From: an uncultured Sphingosinicella sp.
Lineage (GTDB): Bacteria; Pseudomonadota; Alphaproteobacteria; Sphingomonadales; Sphingomonadaceae
Direction: 5' to 3'
Assembly (NCBI RefSeq): GCF_902806315.1
Contig: NZ_CADCWD010000041.1
Span: forward strand, 1-64,000
DNA length: 64,000 bases
Shown here: positions 28,758 to 37,998 of the stretch, in pieces
Layout of the letters: each line of letters opens with the position of its first letter
How positions within the stretch are numbered: the first letter of the stretch is position 1
Program-made: the position numbers and the translations under genes
Notes under the pieces: model-generated
What the model saw: only the letters and a program-made list of their open reading frames with translations
Told to the model about the DNA's origin: nothing
The model's database searches: none

Positions 28758-29785
28758 CGGCTGAGCGCCCTCAAGAGGAAGGCCCGGATGCGACCGGCGC
28801 TTTCGGAAGTGAGCGGCGCAAGCACGCTGCGCGCTTCGGGCGGGATATGGTCCACCACCTCTTCTCCATTCTCGAATACGTAATAATCGAACATGTCGCG
28901 CCAGTGGCGCTTCTGGTCCTCGGGCAAATCGCGGATCGCCATCATTGCGTGGTTGAGCGCGTCCTGCGGCTGGCCGAGCCAGCGCGGGCTGTCGCGCCAC
29001 CAATAGTTCACCAGCACGTTGAAGGGGTCGAGGCCCTCGACATGGTGCCACCACATGGCGGGAATGTAGAGCGCGTCCCCGGCTTCGAGGTCCGCGACCT
29101 GCGCATGGCGCAGCGCCTCGGCGAAGCGGGGATGCGCGGCAAAGTCAGGCGCATGGAAATCGACCATGCTGACCGCGCGGCCGGCGGGCGTGTTGTCGAC
29201 CGGGCCAAGATAGAGATTGCGGAACTGCTCGCGGGGAAAGAGCGTGAAGCGGCGCCGGCCGACCGCGACGCAGGCGAGATTGTTGGGCGTATCGTTATGC
29301 GCCGCGATCCGCGTCCTCGTGCCGATCCAGATGCTCGCGAGGCACGAACGGTCGCCGAGATCGACATGGTTCGCCTCGTGCAAGCCGTTGAAAAATTCGT
29401 GCATGTCGATGGACGCGAGATAGATTGCCGGCGCGTCGGGCTTGCCTTCGGTCGCGTCGATCTGCGCGAACACGTCCTGCAGCTTGGCGTTCAGCGTGCG
29501 GAAGTTCATCGCCATGGCGTCGTCGTAGAAGAGCCGCGCGCCACTGCCGGGCTGCCCCACCGATACCACGAACGGGCGGTCGCGGCGGCGGCGCAACAGA
29601 TAGTCGCGTGCGTCCCGAGCCGATTGCCGCCCCGCCGCCACCAGCGGCCAGTCCGCTACCAGGTTGCGGACGATGAACGGGCGGTCCGCGCCCCTGAGGC
29701 GCGCGTCGAGCTCCTCGGCTGTTCTCACCGCGACCTCCGGAACCCGGGCAAGCCCGCCGAAAATGCCGGGATCCGCTTCAGCCAT
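28754..29785 (-). CDS. cupin-like (JmjC/cupin_8) Fe(II)-dioxygenase-like protein
   Basis: A 343-residue protein with the cupin_8/JmjC fold. The metal motif H-x-D is in IAAHNDTPNN, and the distal His lies in IPAMWWHHVEG, preceded by the GDALYIP strand. N-terminal RPFIVRNLVADWP is typical of the family. Relatives hydroxylate proteins or small molecules using Fe(II) and 2-oxoglutarate, but no substrate is known for TonB-receptor-linked members. It overlaps SapC by 8 bases and halogenase 1 by 4, so the three are translationally linked. Confidence 0.9.
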   Translation of the reverse strand: MAEADPGIFGGLARVPEVAVRTAEELDARLRGADRPFIVRNLVADWPLVAAGRQSARDARDYLLRRRRDRPFVVSVGQPGSGARLFYDDAMAMNFRTLNAKLQDVFAQIDATEGKPDAPAIYLASIDMHEFFNGLHEANHVDLGDRSCLASIWIGTRTRIAAHNDTPNNLACVAVGRRRFTLFPREQFRNLYLGPVDNTPAGRAVSMVDFHAPDFAAHPRFAEALRHAQVADLEAGDALYIPAMWWHHVEGLDPFNVLVNYWWRDSPRWLGQPQDALNHAMMAIRDLPEDQKRHWRDMFDYYVFENGEEVVDHIPPEARSVLAPLTSESAGRIRAFLLRALSR

Positions 29786-30491
29786 GAACCACGCGCCGGT
29801 TCTTGCGCTCGATCAGCGCGGAGAGATTGGCGAGCGAGGCGACCGCCATGAAGATATGCAGGAGATGGTCCTCGGCATGGAGCTCGCCCAGCGCGGCGGC
29901 ATCGAGCGCCTGGAGGCGCTGCTCGTCAATGATGTGGAAGCCGACCAGACGGTTCTTGGACCCGTCGTCGAGCTCCACTTCCAGCGTCAGCGGCTCGAGC
30001 AGATCGTGCCGGCGCAGCGCGCCGAAGAAGTCGCCGGATGTCTGGTAACCGGCATCCAGCGCACCGAGCTGGTCCGCGATCGTCTCCAGATACGGCGTTG
30101 GCCGGCCATCCTCGTCGAACAGGCGCACGCCTTCGCTTCCGCCGACGCGCGGGCTGGCCATGTCGATATGCACCTGCTTTTCGCCGACGCCGTCGGGCAT
30201 GCCGATCAGGAACGGCTGAATGTCGATCGCAAGCGGACGGTAGCGAGCGTCCCAGCGACCGTTTTCGAGGAACAGATTCTCACCGGTTTCGAAGCCGAAC
30301 ATGGCGAGCGCGGTGAAGCTGTCGCGCTCCGCGTTGAGGCGGAAGAGGATCGGATATTCGTTCTGCACCTGCCGGAACTCGGCGGGCACCACGATGGAGC
30401 ACATGACGGCGTCGCCGAGATCTGCACCGCGTTCGGTGCGAACCCGCAGGTCCCGGTGCGCTTCGGCGGTAAGGATTGCGTGATCGGTCAC
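29778..30491 (-). CDS. SapC family protein
   Basis: A 237-residue protein of the SapC family, named after a Campylobacter S-layer-associated protein; the name does not give a function. The AHRDLRV.. opening, EFRQVQNEYPILFRL, the LFLENGRWDARYRPLAI segment and the C-terminal HIIDEQRLQAL domain are typical. No signal peptide is seen. The start is GTG 30491, sharing GTGA with the halogenase 2 stop. In sphingomonads and caulobacters SapC genes recur beside TonB receptors and halogenase/cupin genes, so it likely works with them. Confidence 0.92.
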   Translation of the reverse strand: MTDHAILTAEAHRDLRVRTERGADLGDAVMCSIVVPAEFRQVQNEYPILFRLNAERDSFTALAMFGFETGENLFLENGRWDARYRPLAIDIQPFLIGMPDGVGEKQVHIDMASPRVGGSEGVRLFDEDGRPTPYLETIADQLGALDAGYQTSGDFFGALRRHDLLEPLTLEVELDDGSKNRLVGFHIIDEQRLQALDAAALGELHAEDHLLHIFMAVASLANLSALIERKNRRVVHG

Positions 30492-32056
30492 TGGACCTGT
30501 TCCATGGGGGTAGCAAACTGGCGCTCGGCACGGAGCGCGTCCAGATAGGTGCGGTTGGTCGGCAGGCTGGCCGCCAGCGCGCGGCCGCGTTGCTCGACCT
30601 GTCGGATGAGGTTCGTGACGTTGCCGCGCGTCTCCGTCCGAACCGGTGCCTGGTCGGGTGCGGCAAAGCCCATGCCGTAGAGCACATATTGGTAGCTTGC
30701 CGCGGGAAAGACCTCGTCAATGTCTGGAAAGTCCGCGCGCGAGGGCGGCTGGTGGCGCCAGATCTGCAGCAGATCCGCCAATCGCGGCGGGATCGATCCA
30801 GCCTCGCGGTGCGCACGCCAATAGGGTTCTTCCCGTCGGCTCAGCACATAATGCAGCTTCAGGAACTCGACGATCCGGTCCCAGCGATAACGGAACAGCG
30901 CGTTGAAGCGCCCGGCATGGATGTCCATCACCTCGCGCGTGACCGGGAAATTGTCGAGCAGGGCGTCGAGCGAGAGCTCGATCAGCACGATCGCCGAAGC
31001 CTCCAGCGGCTCGAGGAAGCCCGCCGACAACCCGATGGCGAGGCAGTTGCGTTCCCAGAAGCGCTCGCGGTGCCCGGAGCGGAAGGTCAGCCGGCGAAAG
31101 GCCAGTTCATCCGTGTCGATCCCCGGCGCGGTGCGACCGAGATAGGCCTGGAGCGTCTCGGCCGCCTGCTCGTCGGTGGCGAATTGCGAGGCATAGAGGC
31201 AGCCGACGCCGCGGCGGGTCGGCAGCCCGATGTCCCAGATCCAGCCGGCGGCATGCGCTGTGGCGTTGGTCTGCGAGGCGATCGGGCTGTCGGGCGCGAC
31301 CGGCAGCTGGACCGCCAGGGCCCGGTCATTGAACAGCTCGCCGCTGCGGTCGATGAAGTGCACGCCAAACTGCTCGCCGATCAGCAGGGCGGCATGGCCG
31401 GTGCAGTCGAGGAACAGGTCGCCTTCGATCGTTCCGCTCGCGCGGGTGCGGACCGCTTCGATGTCGCCGCCTTCGGCCAGGTCGACGGAGACGACATGGT
31501 CGCGCACGTGGCGCACACCCAACCGCTCCGTTGCGTGCCGGGTCAGCAAGGCCGCCAGCTTTCCGGCGTCGAGGTGATAGGCGTAATTGAGCGCACCGGC
31601 ATAATCCGGCATCGCCCGCTGCCGTGGCGCCAGGTTGAGCGCGCAGGCGCGCGGCTGTGCGCTCACCGTTTCGGCAAAGCGGCGGTCGGAAGCGCCCTCC
31701 TGCCAGGCCGATACGATCTCGCGCGGCTCGCCGTCGATCGGCGCAACGAACGGGTGATAGTAGAGATCGCCCGCCTCGCCCGTGCGCCAGCCGTCGAAGC
31801 GTGAGCCCTGCTTGAAGGACGCATCGCAGGCGAGGAGGAAGTCGGCCTCCGATAGGCCTATCCTCTCCAGCGTGCGGCGCATCGTCGGCCAGGTTCCTTC
31901 GCCGACACCGATGGTGGGAATGTCGGGCGATTCTACCAAAGTCACCTGGAGCGGGGTAGCCGCGGACCGATTGGCTCGCGCGGCGATCAGGCAGGCGGCG
32001 AGCCAGCCCGCGGTGCCGCCGCCGACGATCACGATCCTGCTGACTGTCCGTTCCAT
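30488..32056 (-). CDS. flavin-dependent halogenase (tryptophan halogenase family), copy 2
   Basis: A 522-residue relative of copy 1 but clearly divergent. The FAD loop is IVGGGTAGWLAA and the active-site Lys segment is FKQGSRFDGW. The signature region reads GWIWDIGLPTRRG, that is WxWxIxLP, with two extra residues compared with WxWxIP. This variant is characteristic of TonB-receptor-linked members as far as I recall, and whether it supports halogenation is not established. The gene lies 108 bases behind the TonB receptor, with a possible attenuator hairpin between, and overlaps SapC by GTGA. Confidence 0.9.
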   Translation of the reverse strand: MERTVSRIVIVGGGTAGWLAACLIAARANRSAATPLQVTLVESPDIPTIGVGEGTWPTMRRTLERIGLSEADFLLACDASFKQGSRFDGWRTGEAGDLYYHPFVAPIDGEPREIVSAWQEGASDRRFAETVSAQPRACALNLAPRQRAMPDYAGALNYAYHLDAGKLAALLTRHATERLGVRHVRDHVVSVDLAEGGDIEAVRTRASGTIEGDLFLDCTGHAALLIGEQFGVHFIDRSGELFNDRALAVQLPVAPDSPIASQTNATAHAAGWIWDIGLPTRRGVGCLYASQFATDEQAAETLQAYLGRTAPGIDTDELAFRRLTFRSGHRERFWERNCLAIGLSAGFLEPLEASAIVLIELSLDALLDNFPVTREVMDIHAGRFNALFRYRWDRIVEFLKLHYVLSRREEPYWRAHREAGSIPPRLADLLQIWRHQPPSRADFPDIDEVFPAASYQYVLYGMGFAAPDQAPVRTETRGNVTNLIRQVEQRGRALAASLPTNRTYLDALRAERQFATPMEQVQ

Positions 32057-32109
32057 CGTCAGGTTTTCAACGCCTTATGCCAGGCCACGATTGTGCCGCC
32101 CGGAAGCGG

Positions 32110-32137
32110 AAAAGGCCACCCTCCTTCGAAGATGGCC
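32110..32137 (-). terminator. hairpin with T tract between TonB receptor and halogenase 2
   Basis: Minus strand: GGCCATC (32137-32131) pairs with GGTGGCC (32120-32114) with one G-T wobble, followed by TTTT. Located 28 bases past the receptor stop and 54 before halogenase 2, it may partly terminate transcription so that the receptor is made in excess over the downstream enzymes. Confidence 0.5.
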
Positions 32138-32164
32138 TCCTCCCATGACGCAAGTCGAACCCCG

Positions 32165-35100
32165 TCAGAGCGTGAACCGAAGCCCCGCCGAGTAGCGCGC
32201 GAAACCGGGCGAAGCGAAGAACACGTTCCGATCCGAACGCCGATGACCGCGCCGGCTCTCACCGGTCAGGTTGATGACCTCGCCGAACACGGTCAGGCCA
32301 GGCATGAACTCGTAGCTCGCGCTGGCATCGATCTGGCCGTACGCCTCGACGTAGAACGGATTGGGCCCCGTTCCGGCGAGGAACTCGTCGCGCCAATTAT
32401 ATGCCACGCGGCCCTGGAGCCCCGCTTTGTCGTAGAAGAGGACGGCGTTGGCGCTGTCGCTCAGGCCCGTCAGCGCGAACTGCGTCACGCTTGCAGGCTG
32501 CGTCCTGTCGTACGTCACGTCGCCCTTGACGATCGTGTAGTTCAGGATGGCGCCGAACCCTGTGTCCCAGAAGTTATGCTGGATCGCGAACTCGAAGCCG
32601 TAAATGTTTGCGGTCTCGTCACTATTCACCGGCGTCGCGATCTGGAAGATCACGGGATCGTCGCCGGGCTGGCCCTGCACGATCACCTGCCCCTGCGCGT
32701 TCCGGAAGGCGGTTCCCGGGAAGTTGGCCAGGATATACTCGCGGATTTCCACTCCGCTCGCAGTCGGCCCGAGCGCGGCGCGCGCCGCCCTCACCCGCGG
32801 ACCCGATCCTGGATTGGTGAGCCCGAATGCCGTCTGGTTGATCCGTTCCGACGAGATGAAGTTCTCGACGTCCTTGTTGAAGTAACCGACGGATAGGTAG
32901 CTTTCGCGACCGTAATACCACTCGGCCGACAGGTCGATGTTCTTCGATTTGAATGGAAGCAGACCCGGGTTGCCGACGCTTCCGAAGCCGTTGCCGATGC
33001 GGAACAGCGTATCGATCGTCTGCCCGCCTTGCAGGCTGGCATAATCCGAGCGCGTGATGGTGTGGCTGTAGGAAGCGCGTAGCTTGAAGTCCTCGAACGG
33101 CTCGATGTCGAAATCCACCGAAGGCAACAGGTTGCGATATTTACCCTTGAACGAGGTAAAGTCCCGCTCCGGCCCGAACAACACGCTGAATTCGTTGTCT
33201 GAATTCTGCTGCGTTCCGACCGGGATCGGCACCAGCGCGGCGGAATCGACCTCGGTATATTCGTAGCGCAGGCCTGCGATGAGGTTCGCCGGCCGCGAGA
33301 ACAGGTCGAACCGGTTGTTGAACTGCACGAACGGCGCGATGACCCGTTCCTTGATCCGGCGATCGGTCGTGTAGTCGGCGAGACAGTTGCCGTCGCCGCC
33401 GCAGATCCCTCTGAGCTTGTCGAGGAAGTCGACGAGGGTCGGAACGTCGAAGGTGTAGAAGCTGGCAGGAATCTTGTCAGCGCCTGCGAGGCCCTTGAAC
33501 TTGTCGGGCAGCGTTTCGAGTGCGAAGAGGTCGTCGGGCACCTCGGCCGCCGTGGTGGAACCGCCCCAGGTGTCGTTCTGGAGGAAACCGAAAGCCGACC
33601 GGACCTTGTTCTCCGTATAGGTGATGCCGAAGTCCAGGCTGTCGAGGAAACCGCCTTCGTGATCATACCGGGTGCGCAGCTGGCCCTGGTTGATCTCGTC
33701 CCGGAAATACGCGTTGCGGAACGCATTGCCCGTCGTCCGGATGTTGCCCGCGTTCAGCGGGTCGATGCCGGGATACATGGTGTAGCCGAAGACCGGCAGG
33801 CCCTTGGTGTCGAAATCGATCCTCTGGCTCTGGACGCCGAAGATCGCGTTTCCGAACGACATGCTGCTGCCAAACCGGTTGGTCGGCTTGGACTCGGCGG
33901 TGGAGTGGGCTGCGTCGAGCGTGACAGTAACGCCGCTGGCCGCTTCCCAGGTCAGATTGCCGCCGAAAACCTGCGTCAGCGTGCGGTTCGCCGTCAGCGC
34001 GCCGCTGTAGGACAAGTCCTTGCCGGGGTCGCTTCCCGCCGGGGGACCGAAGCGTTCGGCATAGAAAACGGGGCCGGCGACCGGGCCATCGGTCCACTCG
34101 CTCGACGTGTCATTGTGGTTGAACCAGATGCCGACGTTGCTGTTGCGGACCTCGACGGTGTTGCGGGCGTAAAGGTAATCCGCCGTGAAGGTCAGGTTTT
34201 CGGTGGGGCGCCACTGCAGAACCAGTTGGCCGTTGATGCGCTCGCGATCGACATCGTTGAGGTCGTAGGACGCGTTCTGCGGCACCTCGTAGACATCATT
34301 GGCTTCGGGCCGGTTGATGATGTTGGCGAAGCGCGGATCGCCCGGCTGCGCAAGCGAGCCCCAGTTGTTCTCGGAACCGAGATAACCGTCGCGATAGCCG
34401 ACGTTTGCGACGTTGTTGCTGGACTTGCGCCGCTGGTAGATGCCGGTCAGCGTGACGCCGAACTGGTCGTCCGCGCCGAAGGTGCTGCTGACGATGCCCG
34501 AAAATTCGGGCGTGATCGAAGTGGAGTCGTTTTCCGACGTGTCGTACACACCCTTGGCCGAGAGGCTGGCACGGAAGCCCGGCCGATCGAGCGGACGCGG
34601 TGTGCGGATATTGATGGTGGAGCCGATGCCGCCGGAGAAGACCGAGGCGCGGCCAGTCTTGTAGACCTCGACGGCCGCAACGCCTTCGGACGCGAGGTTG
34701 GCGAAATCAAACGAGCGGCTCGAGGGAGGGCTGCCGCCGTCGCCGAGCGACGCTGTCGCGATCTGCCGGCCGTTGAGGGTGACGAGGTTATATTCGGGGC
34801 CGAAGCCGCGGACGGTGACGGTTGAACCCTCGCCGTTCGAGCGGTCGATCGACACGCCGGTGATGCGCTGCAGCGATTCAGCAAGGTTCGTGTCCGGGAA
34901 CTTGCCAATATCCTCGGCCGAGATCGCATCGACGACGCCTTGTGCGTTGCGCTTGATATCGACCGCCTGACGCAAGCTGGCGCGGATGCCGGTGACGACG
35001 ATCTCGTCACCCGCTTCGGTGACCCCGGTGTCGGTTGCCTGTGCGGGGATTTCGGAATCGCCGGGCTGACCGACAGTGGAGGCCGCATCCTGCGCCCAAG

Positions 35101-35182
35101 CCACGCCCGGGGCAGTGGCGAGCGCCACGGCCGAAGCTCCAACAACATAACGCGTAAGCGAACGAGCGGTGAAGCCGCGCAT
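32165..35182 (-). CDS. TonB-dependent outer-membrane receptor, oligosaccharide-type
   Basis: About 1005 residues: a signal peptide ending at WAQ, a TonB-box-like EIVVTG, a plug domain (VDAISAEDIGKFPDTNLAESL, RGFGPEYNLVTLNGR) and a large beta-barrel ending in an aromatic-terminated strand (ARYSAGLRFTL). This long IRASLRQAVDIKRNA class is widespread in sphingomonads and caulobacters and usually lies in carbohydrate loci. ATG 35182 is fixed by GGGGGAGGA five bases upstream. A TTGACA -35-like element overlaps the operator at 35253-35268. The neighbouring GH16 and GH55 genes suggest beta-glucan oligosaccharides as cargo. Confidence 0.95.
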   Translation of the reverse strand: MRGFTARSLTRYVVGASAVALATAPGVAWAQDAASTVGQPGDSEIPAQATDTGVTEAGDEIVVTGIRASLRQAVDIKRNAQGVVDAISAEDIGKFPDTNLAESLQRITGVSIDRSNGEGSTVTVRGFGPEYNLVTLNGRQIATASLGDGGSPPSSRSFDFANLASEGVAAVEVYKTGRASVFSGGIGSTINIRTPRPLDRPGFRASLSAKGVYDTSENDSTSITPEFSGIVSSTFGADDQFGVTLTGIYQRRKSSNNVANVGYRDGYLGSENNWGSLAQPGDPRFANIINRPEANDVYEVPQNASYDLNDVDRERINGQLVLQWRPTENLTFTADYLYARNTVEVRNSNVGIWFNHNDTSSEWTDGPVAGPVFYAERFGPPAGSDPGKDLSYSGALTANRTLTQVFGGNLTWEAASGVTVTLDAAHSTAESKPTNRFGSSMSFGNAIFGVQSQRIDFDTKGLPVFGYTMYPGIDPLNAGNIRTTGNAFRNAYFRDEINQGQLRTRYDHEGGFLDSLDFGITYTENKVRSAFGFLQNDTWGGSTTAAEVPDDLFALETLPDKFKGLAGADKIPASFYTFDVPTLVDFLDKLRGICGGDGNCLADYTTDRRIKERVIAPFVQFNNRFDLFSRPANLIAGLRYEYTEVDSAALVPIPVGTQQNSDNEFSVLFGPERDFTSFKGKYRNLLPSVDFDIEPFEDFKLRASYSHTITRSDYASLQGGQTIDTLFRIGNGFGSVGNPGLLPFKSKNIDLSAEWYYGRESYLSVGYFNKDVENFISSERINQTAFGLTNPGSGPRVRAARAALGPTASGVEIREYILANFPGTAFRNAQGQVIVQGQPGDDPVIFQIATPVNSDETANIYGFEFAIQHNFWDTGFGAILNYTIVKGDVTYDRTQPASVTQFALTGLSDSANAVLFYDKAGLQGRVAYNWRDEFLAGTGPNPFYVEAYGQIDASASYEFMPGLTVFGEVINLTGESRRGHRRSDRNVFFASPGFARYSAGLRFTL

Positions 35183-35228
35183 CAGATTCCTCCCCCAAAC
35201 CTCGGCGCCATATCGGCCAGCGCTCTCA

Positions 35229-35240
35229 TTGAGAACGATC
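35229..35240 (-). promoter_or_regulatory. second operator half-site ahead of the TonB receptor
   Basis: Minus strand GATCGTTCTCAA repeats the CGTTCTCAA core of the palindrome at 35253-35268, with about one and a half helical turns between the two sites. It could help a LacI-type dimer or tetramer bind, but on its own it is only a half-site. Confidence 0.4.
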
Positions 35241-35252
35241 ACTCACAAAATT

Positions 35253-35268
35253 TTGAGAACGTTGTCAA
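35253..35268. promoter_or_regulatory. LacI-type operator ahead of the TonB receptor
   Basis: TTGAGAACGTTGTCAA is a near-perfect 16-bp palindrome with AACGTT at its centre; only the inner G/G pair breaks symmetry. LacI-family operators typically have a central CG, as here. It lies about 70 bases upstream of the receptor start and overlaps a TTGACA element. Its CGTTCTCA half recurs at 38109-38124 and 40505-40520, all near the LacI-type gene at 38.2 kb. Confidence 0.7.
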
Positions 35269-35348
35269 GAGTGCTTCGCGTCCTGAATGTCACCCTTTTG
35301 CAAAAGCAATCTGCTATGATCCGGTGCGAATGATAGGAATGGGCCCGA

Positions 35349-36170
35349 TCAGCCCTGAGGCGCCCAATAGCGAACGTAATCGACGCTCATCCGCTGCGGG
35401 AACGCCGCGTTGTCGATGCCCTTCTGCCCTCCCCAATCGCCGCCGACCGCCAGATTGAGGATCAGCTCGTAAGGTCGCGTGAACGGCCAGGCCGCCGCCC
35501 CGCCTGGCTGGTCGTTCGCCACCCGCATGTGCGCGCGGCCGTCGATGCCGATGGTGATCGATTCCGGCCGCCAGTCGAGCTGGTAGCGGTGGAAGGCGGT
35601 GCAACTGGTCGGGATCCGCTTCTGCGCGCCGCGCTGCGTGCCCTTGGCGTGGTTGAAGGCGCCGCTGTGAAGCGTGGCGTGGATGACGTTCGGGTCCCAG
35701 CCGACCATCTCCATGATGTCGATCTCGCCGGCATCGGGCCATTTGCCGTCGGGCGGCAGCATCCAGATCGCCGGCCAGGCACCGCGCCCGCACGGCAGCT
35801 TCGCGCGGATTTCGTAAACGCCGTAGCCGAGCCGCCTGCGCGAGACGAGCCTGGTGGACGTATAAGCCTGCCCGCCCCAATCCGCGAAGCGCGCTTTGGA
35901 AAGCGTCTCGCGACGGGCTTCGATCACCAAGGCGCCCCGCTCGATGCGGGCATTCTCCTGCCGCGCGGCTGAATAATATTGCCGCTCGTTATTGTACCAG
36001 CCGGCTGCGTTGCGCGCCGTATCGTAGCGCCATTTCGCGCGATCGACCCCCCTCCCCTCGAACTCGTCGGCGAAAGCAGGCGCGCTCGCCGGCACGCTCA
36101 TCGGCTCGTCGACCGTGTAGTTCGTGGCGCCGAGGGTGACGGCCTGCGCGAAGACAAGGAAAGGTGTCAT
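35349..36170 (-). CDS. glycoside hydrolase family 16 (laminarinase-type beta-glucanase)
   Basis: A 273-residue GH16 enzyme. The active site GEIDIMEM supplies the nucleophile (about Glu149) and acid/base (about Glu154) of a retaining endo-glucanase; the ExDxxE spacing with an inserted Met is the laminarinase form that cuts beta-1,3-glucans. FADEFEG, NNERQYY and WPAIWMLP are further family marks. The N-terminus (MTPFLVFAQAVTLGA) is a weak signal-like stretch, so export is probable but unproven. AGGAA is 8 bases upstream of the ATG. It lies between GH55 (34 bases upstream) and the receptor on the same strand. Confidence 0.93.
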   Translation of the reverse strand: MTPFLVFAQAVTLGATNYTVDEPMSVPASAPAFADEFEGRGVDRAKWRYDTARNAAGWYNNERQYYSAARQENARIERGALVIEARRETLSKARFADWGGQAYTSTRLVSRRRLGYGVYEIRAKLPCGRGAWPAIWMLPPDGKWPDAGEIDIMEMVGWDPNVIHATLHSGAFNHAKGTQRGAQKRIPTSCTAFHRYQLDWRPESITIGIDGRAHMRVANDQPGGAAAWPFTRPYELILNLAVGGDWGGQKGIDNAAFPQRMSVDYVRYWAPQG

Positions 36171-36204
36171 GACGTCGGTTCCTGATCTGGTGAGGACGGG
36201 AAAG

Positions 36205-37998
36205 TCAGAGCGCCGGGTAGCGGACCAGGGTCTGGCGGATGGCGCCGGGCCGGGCCGCCGCGCCCGCCTCGTTCACCAGATGCGCGATCGGGCCCTTGCC
36301 GCCGCCGAGCGAGATGGTGGTGACGTGCTCGAAGCGAACGCCGGGCTTGCGCGGCGCCTCGATCGCGCTCTCCAGGACGATGCTCGGATCGGCGGTGAAG
36401 TTCGAATAGACGCCAAGCGCGATCGCCTGGTGGTTCTCGACGTGATCGGCGACTTTGTATGCGGCCCAGCCGCGAGTGTTCCCGGCCATGTAGGCAGCCT
36501 GGCTCGGCGGGTCATAGGGGAGCTCGTTCTGGTAGAAATAAGTGCGGCCGCGCTCGCCGTTCCAGACTGTCTGGTATTTCTGAAAATGCTCGACGAACAG
36601 GGCGTAGAGAGTGACGTCGTTGCCGTTCACGACTAGTCCCTGGTCGCCCGTCGTCTCGGCCCAGCCGACATGGACGCGTCCGCTCGCCCGGTCGCCATGA
36701 TCGGCGCGCCAGATCCAGAGATGGTCGCCGACCACATGGTGGCTGTTGATTTCCAGGCAGGTCGTGGCCTTGCCGACGGTGGCGCCGCCGACGCGGAAGA
36801 AGAGGTCGGAGAGCGCGATTGGATTGCCGCGGTGGTCGCGGGCGGCGCCCCGCGGCCCGACTTCCATCAGCACGGGTGAGTTGACCGGCCCCGCATCGAA
36901 CAGCAGCCCCGCGACGACCACGCCGGGCATGTCCGCGACCGTTAGCGCCTTGCTCCCTCCCTCTGCCAGCAGTGTCGCAAGCCCCAGCCCCAGCACGATG
37001 GTGTTCGCGCGCCCGATGCGTAGCGGTTCGGTCAGCCGGTAGATGCCGGGCGTCAGCAACAGGTGCATTCCACGGGCAAGCGCGGCGTTGATCCTCCGGG
37101 CCGGCATTTCGGGCCGAGCGATGAAGAAGCGGGACAGCGGCACCGCGTCGCCTTTGGGCATCCCCGCCGCCCAGCTCACGCCGCGCGACTTGGCCCGAAA
37201 AGCGGGCACGAACACACGCCATTCGCCAGCGCCGTCGACGAAGAGGAAGGGCTTCTCGCGCACCATCGGCACAATTGCCAGGTTGGTGACCGGAGGTTCG
37301 GGAAAGCTGGTCGGCGGGGCCCCGTCCACGCCCATGTAGGTCATGTTCCAGTTGGCGCCGTGCCAGGCCCGCATGGCGCTGTTGCGCGTGAACCATTGCT
37401 GCTGCGATCCCGACCGCACGACGCCCTCGATCCGGCTGTCGGCGATGAACCCGCCGCTCGACCAGCCGCCATCGTCCAGCGCGAGATCGCCGTGCAGGTG
37501 CATCCGCCGATAAGGCGCCGCTTGCGACACGGCCCAACGATCGGCGCCGTCGGGGGGGCGAACGGCCATGTTCTCCACTCCGCGCCAGAAATTCACCAGC
37601 GCCATGCCCTTGTTCCAGTCGGCCTCTACATGGACATGGCCGTCGATCGTGACGCCGCCTGGAAGCGCCCCAAGGCCAGCGACATGGGTGAAGAAGCCGA
37701 CATGGACGTCCACGGCATAACGCCCGGGCTTGAACAGGATGGCATAGCGCGCATCGGTGAAATGCGCCCGCTCCTGCTGCCGGAACACGGCATCGAGCCG
37801 GCGCTGGATCGCCGCAGGCGGCATGGATGGATCGAAGATCAGAACTTTTGGTCCCAGATCGGGATCGCGTCTCCGCATGGCATGCGTCGCGCGAGGGCGG
37901 GCACCGGCCACCCTTCCGATCGCGGCAACACCCGCGGCGGCCAGCCCGACCAACACCAAGCGCCGCTTCGGCCGAAGCGGCTGTTGCGGTTGATCCAT
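36205..37998 (-). CDS. GH55-like beta-1,3-glucanase (double beta-helix protein)
   Basis: A protein of 597 residues. The N-terminus has KRRLVLVGLAAAGVAAIG, a possible Tat-like signal. The body fits two beta-helix halves: the first begins KVLIFDPSMP, and the second holds the GIYRLTEPLRI and FVEHFQKYQTVWNG segments, then YFYQNELPYDPP. The latter block resembles what I recall of family 55 exo-beta-1,3-glucanases, sometimes annotated as 'adenylyl cyclase' or 'coagulation factor 5/8' proteins. Catalytic residues were not assigned. GGGGAGGA five bases before ATG 37998 fixes the start. It is the first gene of the leftward block and is divergent from the LacI gene. Confidence 0.72.
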   Translation of the reverse strand: MDQPQQPLRPKRRLVLVGLAAAGVAAIGRVAGARPRATHAMRRRDPDLGPKVLIFDPSMPPAAIQRRLDAVFRQQERAHFTDARYAILFKPGRYAVDVHVGFFTHVAGLGALPGGVTIDGHVHVEADWNKGMALVNFWRGVENMAVRPPDGADRWAVSQAAPYRRMHLHGDLALDDGGWSSGGFIADSRIEGVVRSGSQQQWFTRNSAMRAWHGANWNMTYMGVDGAPPTSFPEPPVTNLAIVPMVREKPFLFVDGAGEWRVFVPAFRAKSRGVSWAAGMPKGDAVPLSRFFIARPEMPARRINAALARGMHLLLTPGIYRLTEPLRIGRANTIVLGLGLATLLAEGGSKALTVADMPGVVVAGLLFDAGPVNSPVLMEVGPRGAARDHRGNPIALSDLFFRVGGATVGKATTCLEINSHHVVGDHLWIWRADHGDRASGRVHVGWAETTGDQGLVVNGNDVTLYALFVEHFQKYQTVWNGERGRTYFYQNELPYDPPSQAAYMAGNTRGWAAYKVADHVENHQAIALGVYSNFTADPSIVLESAIEAPRKPGVRFEHVTTISLGGGKGPIAHLVNEAGAAARPGAIRQTLVRYPAL

